Of a DNA stretch of 12,984 nucleotides, positions 1-5,670 are shown piece by piece. The stretch spans positions 1-12,984 of the forward strand of contig CAIXQV010000449.1 of assembly GCA_903921605.1 (NCBI GenBank), written 5' to 3'. The notes beneath the pieces are model-generated. The model had not been told where the DNA came from, made no database searches, and worked only from the letters and a program-made list of their open reading frames with translations. A program made the translations under genes and the position numbers. The stretch's first letter is position 1. Every line of letters begins with the position of its first letter. The DNA comes from an uncultured Planctomycetaceae bacterium (GTDB taxonomy: Bacteria; Planctomycetota; Planctomycetia; Planctomycetales; Planctomycetaceae).

Positions 1-2
1 CG

Positions 3-1145
3 TTGGCTCTCGACGCCCTCGACCAGTCGATCGCTCAGAACCTGCGAGCCCCTGAGTCGGCGTTCGACATCGTGCATATTGTGGGCTTCACTGTCGCGAG
101 TACCGTCGGCGCCGGGTTACTCGAGGACATCACGGGCTACGTCAGCGACCCCTCGCGGACTCCCGCCGACTATGACTTCGCTGATTTCCCGAAGGGACAG
201 CTGAACTATTCCGGCTACTTCAATGTGCAGACCGGAGAGTTTGGTGGCGACACGCTGTACTTGATTCCGGGTATTGAAAGTGGATCCTGCATGATGTTCT
301 ACCGCAAGGATCTGCTGGGCGGCCCCGGCCAGCCTGCAGTGCCCACTACCTGGGCTGAATACCTTGCGGCCGCGAGGACGCTAACCACAAGTGATGTCGC
401 CGGCAGCGCGATGGTCGGCGCGAATGACGTGTCTAACTTCCTGGTCGACTGGTACACCCGTTTCATCACAATGGGCGGGCAGTTGACCAGTGGCAGCAAG
501 AATGACAAGACGTTCACCACGCGATTTGACAGCCCGGAGGCGGAGGCCGCTCTCCAGAACATGATCGATCTGCTGCCATACTCGCCGTCCGCCGTGACCC
601 AGTACGGGTTCACGGAGGCGCTCGAAGCGTTCAAGTCGGGCAAGATCGCGATGTGGCCCGCATGGGCGACAATCGCCGGCGCGCTCTATGGCCCCGATTC
701 GACGGTCAAAGACAAGGTGGCCGTAGCGCCAATGCCCGCCGACGATGGCAAACCTCGCGCGATCCGAGGCGGTTGGGGCCTGGGAATTCCCAGGAACCTG
801 CCGCAGGTCAACAAGGACGCGGCGTATCACCTGATGACCTACCTGACCTCGAAGGACTTCGAGAAGTACCAGGTCATGACCTACGAGACGGACCCCAACC
901 GATCGTCAACCGGAGTGGATGCGGAGATCGTGGCAGCGCTGCCTTACATCCCGGCGGCTGTGAAGGCTATCGAGAACGCTCAGATCCTGGAGATCGCGAA
1001 CATCCCCGAGACGCTCGAGATCGTGGGCAAAGTAGCGCGCGAGATCAACCTCGCGCTCACCGGCGCGGTGGACGCCAGGACGGCGATGGCCAACGCGCAA
1101 GCGTCCTCGCTCGCAACGCTCAAGGCGGGCGGTCACCTCGCCTGA
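3..1145 (+). CDS. Sugar-type ABC transporter extracellular solute-binding protein, 5'-truncated
   Basis: This looks like a family 1 extracellular solute-binding protein, the periplasmic or lipid-anchored receptor that hands sugars or similar solutes to an ABC importer. The frame is open to the window edge; the TTG at 3 is only its first whole codon. About 380 residues are visible against roughly 420-450 usual for the family, so the signal peptide and first strand are missing. Family features seen are FYRKDLL near residue 100, a following TTWAEYLAAARTLT helix, EAFKSGKIAMWP (about 208-219) and the C-terminal GGWGLGIPRN region followed by a helix-rich tail. No permease gene follows; the stop is followed by a hairpin, so any permeases lie upstream or elsewhere. 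The gene is visibly richer in GC than what follows (41 of 60 bases are G or C in 1021-1080). The substrate cannot be told. Confidence 0.85.
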   Translation: MALDALDQSIAQNLRAPESAFDIVHIVGFTVASTVGAGLLEDITGYVSDPSRTPADYDFADFPKGQLNYSGYFNVQTGEFGGDTLYLIPGIESGSCMMFYRKDLLGGPGQPAVPTTWAEYLAAARTLTTSDVAGSAMVGANDVSNFLVDWYTRFITMGGQLTSGSKNDKTFTTRFDSPEAEAALQNMIDLLPYSPSAVTQYGFTEALEAFKSGKIAMWPAWATIAGALYGPDSTVKDKVAVAPMPADDGKPRAIRGGWGLGIPRNLPQVNKDAAYHLMTYLTSKDFEKYQVMTYETDPNRSSTGVDAEIVAALPYIPAAVKAIENAQILEIANIPETLEIVGKVAREINLALTGAVDARTAMANAQASSLATLKAGGHLA

Positions 1146-1172
1146 CCCGCGCGAATCTACGCGTCGATCGAT

Positions 1173-1201
1173 GGAGGTGGCGGTCATACGCCGCCGCCTC
1201 C
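1173..1201 (+). terminator. Terminator-like hairpin after the solute-binding protein gene
   Basis: An 11-bp stem (GGAGGTGGCGG, 1173-1183, with CCGCCGCCTCC, 1191-1201) encloses a 7-base loop. All positions pair in RNA if one G-U pair is allowed. It starts 28 bases after the stop codon and is followed by a T-containing stretch (TTTT at about 1212-1215) rather than an immediate T tract. It is therefore a good stem but an imperfect rho-independent terminator. Confidence 0.5.
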
Positions 1202-2072
1202 TTGAACGTGGGTTTTCTAGGCCCGCGGATGGTACGCCCATGTGGCGATGTGGCGCGCGATTCCGCCCGTTAAGAAGATTCTATGTTATGAATTCGTACC
1301 GGAAATCAATGGCATTAGGTGATCGTTGACATTAGTTGCTGGTGGCCAGCGTAACACGGCAGTGATGGCGGACAGGATTGAGATGCAGACGGCAGTCCAC
1401 GCGTACGTTTATCAGGTCCGAGTTCAGAATGGTTGCGGGAAGAAAGGGTTTTCGGCGGCTTTACGCGGCTCACCATCGGTACAGAGGGATCGACCAGGCG
1501 TTGGTGTGGTATACGCTTTAGTCGATCACAGTTGATGGACAATCGGGGCCGTTGATCTATAAATCACTCGCTTCCGTTACACACGTTTTTGGCGACCCAA
1601 GAGGCACGGCATCTCACGCATTGTTTTCAATCATTTGCATCCTCGCAAAAGGCAGGTTTTTTTGCGGCGGGGCATGAAAATAGATCCTGTCGGGGAGAAT
1701 GAATTCGATTAACTTACGGCAGTCTGCCTGACATCTGACCCCGAGATCCAGCAAAGATCGTAATTGGCAGCACGCTCTGGAAATTATGACCTCAATTGAT
1801 GGTTCTTCATGGGGTATTTTGAAAACAACAGATCTAGACAATGTCGCCCACCACGTTATCCCGCACGTGGAATTCCGCAAAAAACCTTTGCTGAATTTGG
1901 TCTCGAACAGTCTCCCAAAATTGTTCGCGACAGGCATCGGATTAGTGATTGGAGTTGTCCCTTTCCCCGGAAAAGATGCGGAGTTTTGAAAGAGTTTTCC
2001 TGACAACAGTCACGTTTTTCCTGCCAATTTTGCCAGACACTCACCGCTACACCGCAGTGTGTATTTTTAGGC
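1202..2072. other. Gene-poor region, no supportable gene
   Basis: Short overlapping frames exist on both strands here (up to 130 codons on the minus strand at 1614-2006). None gives a protein I recognise, none has a convincing ribosome binding site, and their compositions (many Cys, Trp and Arg, no domain pattern) look like chance frames. GC content falls compared with the left end (26 of 60 bases are G or C in 1801-1860). I see no tRNA, no transposase fragment and no clear insertion-sequence ends. The region may be an old degraded insertion or a joining zone between unrelated DNA. Confidence 0.5.
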
Positions 2073-2160
2073 TCGATTCGCCACCGGGGAACAGAATCGA
2101 AATGGACAGTTATTAGCAGTCTTTGGATTTGTTTCGAAGCGATTCGTCCGTGTCTTCGAA
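2073..2160 (+). promoter_or_regulatory. Two 7-bp inverted repeats of equal geometry upstream of the STAS gene
   Basis: The first repeat is TCGATTC (2073-2079) with GAATCGA (2094-2100). The second is TTCGAAG (2133-2139) with CTTCGAA (2154-2160). Each has a perfect 7-bp arm, a 14-base spacer and a 28-base total length, and they start exactly 60 bases apart. The arms of the second contain the palindrome TTCGAA twice, 22 bases apart (about two helical turns). They end 12 bases before the proposed TTG start of the STAS gene. They could be operator half-sites or RNA hairpins of a leader; no promoter hexamers stand out. Confidence 0.35.
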
Positions 2161-2171
2161 CATGCCTTGGA

Positions 2172-2567
2172 TTGATTCAGCTCACAAAATTTAAACCAGA
2201 AAATGCAATCAACTTGGTAACAAAACATTACATCCTGGATCTTCCGACGCGTCTTGACGGCAGCAATTCTCCTGACTTTGAATCGCAGTTGACTTCAGAA
2301 CAGTTGAGTTCCGTTCAATACCTTATTCTGAATTTTCAGTCGGTCAACATGATCACAAGCATCGGGATTCGATATTTGATTGTTGCCGCTCAACAAATGC
2401 GGCAACGAGGCGGATGCTTGTTGCTTTGTGCAGCTGGAGACACTGTTCAGCAGGTGTTGAAGATCTCTGGTCTGCTCAAACAGTTCCTGATCCTGCCGGA
2501 TGTGGATGCTGCTGTCCTGTGGTTGTCAGAGAACAGCACGTCAGAGAACAGCACGTCATCGCAGTGA
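2172..2567 (+). CDS. Single-domain STAS protein (anti-sigma-factor-antagonist type)
   Basis: A small cytoplasmic STAS protein of the SpoIIAA/RsbV type. Such proteins bind a partner (usually an anti-sigma kinase) when unphosphorylated and let go once a conserved Ser or Thr is phosphorylated. The STAS fold covers about residues 18-118: first strand at YILDLPTRLDG (20-30), third strand YLILNF (50-55), then the phosphosite loop ITSIGIRYL (61-69) where Ser63 and Gly65 match the family S-x-G, and a last strand LLLCA. Asp normally precedes the Ser; here it is Thr62. The start is uncertain: the frame is open upstream and has no in-frame ATG, so the TTG at 2172 or the TTG at 2214 is possible, both with poor ribosome binding sites. 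The tail is a duplicated SENST stretch. Its likely enzyme partner is the REC-PP2C phosphatase encoded at 3387-4577; no anti-sigma kinase is visible. Confidence 0.82.
   Translation: MIQLTKFKPENAINLVTKHYILDLPTRLDGSNSPDFESQLTSEQLSSVQYLILNFQSVNMITSIGIRYLIVAAQQMRQRGGCLLLCAAGDTVQQVLKISGLLKQFLILPDVDAAVLWLSENSTSENSTSSQ
2526..2555 (+). repeat. Tandem 15-bp duplication at the 3' end of the STAS gene
   Basis: TCAGAGAACAGCACG occurs twice head to tail (2526-2540 and 2541-2555). It is in frame and encodes SENST twice, lengthening a flexible Ser/Thr-rich C-terminus after the STAS fold. A recent slippage duplication is likely because the copies are identical. Confidence 0.9.
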
Positions 2568-2652
2568 TTTTCCTGGTTTGAGTGGGTTTCGATAAGAAAT
2601 CAGATCGCACGTGGTGTAGTGGTTCCGGAGCAAAACTCGAAACGTTCCCTGA

Positions 2653-3366
2653 ATGATTCAGGCCGCCACTTTATTCGGTTTTAATTCACAACGATCCGTG
2701 AGGAAACGTCAATTGTCACAAGATAATAACCACGCCAAAACGAGTGACGATGAGCTAAGCCTTCCGGGTCAGGGGTTGACCAAGGAGCAAGCGTTTTTCC
2801 GAATCCTGGATGGTCACTGGCGGTATATGGACAACCAGCGAAAGAGTGTTCAGACCACCTCGGAGGATCGCAGCCGTCATGCTCAGGGGCAGTTTCCTTT
2901 TGCAGCTATTCTGGGATGTGCCGACTCGCGAGTTTCTCCTGAAGTGATATTTGATCAGGGCCAGGGTGACCTTTTTGTCGTACGAGTTGCAGGAAATGTG
3001 GTGGGAGACTTTGAACAGGCAAGTCTCGAATATGCAGTGGGGCAACTGGGAGTCCATCTCGTTATCGTGATGGGTCATGAACAGTGTGGAGCAGTGAAAG
3101 CTGCGATCACTCATGACGGATCAACCGATGCCGGAGCGTTGGGACGCTTATTGAACGAGATTCTGCCTGCGGTTATTGAAATCCGCGGCAGTGAGGGTGA
3201 CGTTCTGTCTAAAGCTGTTCGAGGCAATGTCTGTCATTCTGTTGATAAATTGCTTGAGAGAAGTACGTTTCTGCGGGAGTCCGTTGATAACGGCGTCCTG
3301 CGGGTGATTGGTCTCGTCTATGACCTTGCGTCGGGGGATCTTGATATTCAGAGAACTGAGGGGTAA
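2653..3366 (+). CDS. Beta-class carbonic anhydrase
   Basis: Zinc enzyme interconverting CO2 and bicarbonate, 237 residues, expected in the cytoplasm. The beta-class signature is complete: CADSRVSPE gives zinc ligand Cys89 and the Asp91-Arg93 dyad, and GHEQCGAVKA gives ligands His142 and Cys145. Between them lies FVVRVAGN (108-115), the conserved strand and active-site loop. The C-terminal strand GVLRVIGLVYDLASGDL (near residue 213 onward) fits the family ending. The first 40 or so residues are polar and carry no signal peptide; they form an extension before the usual first helix at KEQAFFRILDGHWRY. The ATG at 2653 is the natural start, though its ribosome binding site is weak. The gene follows the STAS gene after 85 bases and may share its transcript. 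It ends 20 bases from the convergent REC-PP2C gene. No bicarbonate transporter is seen next to it. Confidence 0.95.
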   Translation: MIQAATLFGFNSQRSVRKRQLSQDNNHAKTSDDELSLPGQGLTKEQAFFRILDGHWRYMDNQRKSVQTTSEDRSRHAQGQFPFAAILGCADSRVSPEVIFDQGQGDLFVVRVAGNVVGDFEQASLEYAVGQLGVHLVIVMGHEQCGAVKAAITHDGSTDAGALGRLLNEILPAVIEIRGSEGDVLSKAVRGNVCHSVDKLLERSTFLRESVDNGVLRVIGLVYDLASGDLDIQRTEG

Positions 3367-3386
3367 GCCACCACAGTAAAGAAGTT

Positions 3387-4577
3387 TTAGTGAAGCAATA
3401 TCTCGAGAATTGAAAAGTCGTCCACGAAAGGATTTCCTCCCTGAATACGACGTCCGAGGGACTGGATTCGTTCGAGAGCGTTTTCACCAACTGCCAAAGG
3501 CTGTGACATTGCCTGAAGATAATCATCAAAAGGCCACATACCACCATCCGGCATGTGCAATTCACAGACGCCATCGCTGTAAAGGTACAGTCGTGAGCCG
3601 GGTTCGATAGTCACGTATTCGGATGGATAAAGAAAGTCATCCAGCATTCCATTTACTGGGCCATTACTTTCAAGTTGCAAACATGAGATCGGACCTTCTG
3701 GTGGACCGGAAATCAATAGCGACGGCGGATGGCCTGCTCCCGCAAAGTTCAGCACCCGAGTGATTCGGTTGTAGACGCCATACCAGATTGTGAAGTACAT
3801 GTTATTGTGCTGTTCCATGAGGAACGCATTATTAAGAGCAGAGATTACTTCGCCGGCATCACGGAAATTACACCCCGTAAGGCTCTGGGCTCGAAGCACG
3901 TTCATGGCAGAGACTGACAGCAAGGCGGACTTCACCCCATGCCCACAGACGTCCAGCAGATAACAGGCGAAATTGTCCTCATCAATCCAGTGGTATCCAA
4001 ATGAGTCACCACCAAGGAAAGCTGAAGGAATAAACCGCCAGTCTGTCACGAGACTTTCGCAAGTAATTCGTTTTGGCAGCAATGAAGTGATGTACTTCTC
4101 AGCCTGAGCGACATCTTCGGCAAGCGCCTGCTGGCTTTCGCGAAGCTTTCGAAAAGCCTCATCACGCTGCAACAGATGAATGTAACCCATTGAGTGATGG
4201 CGAATTCGAGCGATCAGTTCAACCCGGTCAGGTAGCTTAACGAGGTAGTCGCTGGCCCCAAGGCCGAACGCTTTAGCCTTGATCAAAGGCTCTTCCTTTG
4301 AGGAAAGCACAATCAGCGGGATTTCACGAGTGTCGCTGTTCGCGCGGAAGAACTTTACCAGCAGCAGGCCGTCAAGTTCCGGCATGACCAGGTCCTGCAG
4401 AATCACCGTCGGCGAGATTTCTTTGGCTGTTGAAATAGCCTGTGTGGGGTCCTGGCAATAAAAGAATTCTATGTCTGACTCAGCCTCCAGCATTCGGCGG
4501 ACAGCGGCCGCCACGATTAGCTGGTCGTCGATCAGAAGAACTCGAATCGTTCTGTCTTTGCTTACTGTTTCAGACAT
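3387..4577 (-). CDS. Response regulator fused to RsbU/SpoIIE-type PP2C serine phosphatase
   Basis: A 396-residue two-domain protein. The N-terminal receiver (about 11-125) has the acidic pair Asp17-Asp18, phosphoacceptor Asp62 in ILQDLVMPELDG, Ser92 in IVLSS and Lys114 in DYLVK, so it should be phosphorylated by a histidine kinase or HPt protein. A helical linker (about 132-168, ending SLLPKRI) leads to a PP2C phosphatase of the RsbU/SpoIIE kind. Metal-binding residues are all present: Asp191 in GGDSFGY, Asp209 in LLDVCGHG, Asp335 in YSDGVCE and Asp386-Asp387 in VDDFSILEI. The family role is to dephosphorylate a STAS protein and so trigger a partner switch; the obvious candidate is the STAS protein at 2172-2567. 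In P. aeruginosa, HsbR has the same REC-PP2C core. The ATG is at 4575-4577 on the minus strand with no strong ribosome binding site. The gene diverges from the Che operon, which could supply the phosphate. Confidence 0.95.
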   Translation of the reverse strand: MSETVSKDRTIRVLLIDDQLIVAAAVRRMLEAESDIEFFYCQDPTQAISTAKEISPTVILQDLVMPELDGLLLVKFFRANSDTREIPLIVLSSKEEPLIKAKAFGLGASDYLVKLPDRVELIARIRHHSMGYIHLLQRDEAFRKLRESQQALAEDVAQAEKYITSLLPKRITCESLVTDWRFIPSAFLGGDSFGYHWIDEDNFACYLLDVCGHGVKSALLSVSAMNVLRAQSLTGCNFRDAGEVISALNNAFLMEQHNNMYFTIWYGVYNRITRVLNFAGAGHPPSLLISGPPEGPISCLQLESNGPVNGMLDDFLYPSEYVTIEPGSRLYLYSDGVCELHMPDGGMWPFDDYLQAMSQPLAVGENALERIQSLGRRIQGGNPFVDDFSILEILLH

Positions 4578-4917
4578 TACTGGTACCGGGTGAAGAAAGC
4601 CTTTGGACAGAACCGCTGCTGGACAAACTCTATTCTAGAGTTCAGAGGCTTCTAGCAGGCGACAACGACTTCACAACTGGGATTACAGCGTCCTGACAAC
4701 TTTTAGATGTTCCCCTCCCCCAAGGTAGCAACAGCATACGAAGCGATTGCAGTACGTTTAACATTCATTTCTTTTCGGGAATCCCCCGTGCCAATGCAGC
4801 AGCCGAATCTGTTCTGGCAACCCGAGGATGCAGCGTCATGTTAGAAGGGCGAGTTTGGCAAGAATATTCCGTGTCACTTCAGATGCGCGAAACTGCCGAA
4901 TGAAAATGAGGCAAGGA
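4578..4917. other. Divergent intergenic region between the REC-PP2C gene and the Che operon
   Basis: These 340 bases must hold the promoters for the minus-strand phosphatase gene and for the plus-strand Che operon. Apart from the palindrome at 4626-4642, I see no convincing sigma-70, sigma-28 or sigma-54 promoter for the operon. A frame runs in from 4828 and is continuous with the HPt-STAS gene. The 30 codons before 4918 are Arg-rich and unlike an HPt N-terminus, so I treat them as untranslated leader. Confidence 0.5.
4626..4642 (-). promoter_or_regulatory. Perfect palindrome with -10-like core upstream of the REC-PP2C gene
   Basis: AACTCTA (4626-4632) and TAGAGTT (4636-4642) form a perfect 7-bp inverted repeat with a 3-base spacer, 49 bases upstream of the REC-PP2C start codon. 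On the minus strand its centre reads TAGAAT (4632-4637), similar to a sigma-70 -10 hexamer. I find no good -35 at the right distance, so this is a possible operator-promoter overlap only. Confidence 0.3.
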
Positions 4918-5670
4918 ATGAGTAGCGAAATCTTTAATGACGAATCGATGCTGGAGATTTTCCGTGCCGAAGTGGAAACTCATTCCGAGTCATTAACGGC
5001 CGGCCTTCTGGCGTTGGAGCGTGATCCGCGAGATACGTCTCGTGTGGATGAAATGATGCGCGCGGCACATTCCATTAAGGGTGCCGGGAGAATTCTGGGC
5101 ATCGACCCGGCGGTTCGGGTGTCGCATGTGATGGAAGATTGTTTTGTGGCGGCCCAGGATGGACGGTTGACGCTGCGACCAGACCATGTGGATGTACTGC
5201 TCCGCGGGGTGGATATGCTCATCCGCCTGAAAAATAACACAAAGGCATCGGTTGACTGGTCGCAGTTCAACGCCGAAGTGGAACCACTGGTTGGTGAACT
5301 GGCGGGCGTTCTCTCGGGAAAGCCAACCTCCACTGAGGAAACAATCGCAGCGCCGACAACAGTTCCGGCTGCTCCATCGTTAGTTCCGGACGTTGTGATT
5401 GTGCTACCAGTGATGTTGGATGCCGCCAATGCGGAATCAGCTCGCATTAAGTTTATTGAGGGACTCAATTCGCTTTCACCCGTGGTTCGTTTTGACCTGT
5501 CGCTAACGCGCGATATTGATGCTATGGGGATTGCATTACTGGCTGCCGCACCAGCCTGTGCCAGCGGGACGGCAAGTCGTGTGGAAGTGGTCGGGGCAAA
5601 TGCGGATCTGCAGTTGGTGCTGCAGGTCACCGGGATTGACCAACTCTATTCGGTCGGATCTTGCCCATAA
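4918..5670 (+). CDS. HPt-STAS fusion protein, head of the Che operon
   Basis: A 250-residue cytoplasmic protein made of a histidine phosphotransfer domain (about 5-125) and a C-terminal STAS domain (about 157-246), joined by an Ala/Pro/Thr-rich linker (135-156). The phosphorylatable His is His51 in AAHSIKGAG, at the same position as His51 of the CheA encoded next. The STAS part shows the strand VRFDLSL and the loop RDIDAMGIALL (198-208). The Ser or Thr usually found between Asp and the following x-Gly is Ala202, so the STAS domain looks non-phosphorylatable. I chose the ATG at 4918 because GAGG (4908-4911) lies six bases upstream and the HPt helix begins at once; longer starts at 4828, 4900 and 4906 exist. 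Its stop overlaps the cheA start (TAATG), implying translational coupling. Likely roles are relaying phosphate between CheA and a receiver, or docking a STAS partner to the array. I know no named gene with exactly this layout. Confidence 0.85.
   Translation: MSSEIFNDESMLEIFRAEVETHSESLTAGLLALERDPRDTSRVDEMMRAAHSIKGAGRILGIDPAVRVSHVMEDCFVAAQDGRLTLRPDHVDVLLRGVDMLIRLKNNTKASVDWSQFNAEVEPLVGELAGVLSGKPTSTEETIAAPTTVPAAPSLVPDVVIVLPVMLDAANAESARIKFIEGLNSLSPVVRFDLSLTRDIDAMGIALLAAAPACASGTASRVEVVGANADLQLVLQVTGIDQLYSVGSCP

Noticed and set aside
1315..1542. Opposed short frames of 69-75 codons
   Set aside because: Both strands are open over the same stretch and neither product resembles a known family; possibly a degraded repeat, but nothing supports a gene.
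1786..1989. 67-codon plus-strand frame with an ATG
   Set aside because: The frame opens only at 1732, has no ribosome binding site and gives no family match that I can recognise.
1614..2006. 130-codon minus-strand frame in the gene-poor region
   Set aside because: No recognisable domain, no ribosome binding site, odd Cys/Trp-rich composition, and overlapping open frames on the other strand; it looks like chance.
2037..2068. ACACT/AGTGT repeat followed by a T run, as a possible terminator
   Set aside because: The stem is only 5 bp with a 14-base loop and there is no convincing gene upstream that it would end.
4856..4870. Sigma-54-like site TGGCAAGAATATTCC before the HPt-STAS gene
   Set aside because: The -12 element has CC instead of the near-invariant GC and the -24 element is imperfect, so it falls short of the consensus.
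4828..4917. N-terminal extension of the HPt-STAS protein from the ATG at 4828
   Set aside because: The extra 30 residues are Arg-rich with no family likeness, whereas the ATG at 4918 has GAGG six bases upstream and matches the HPt start.
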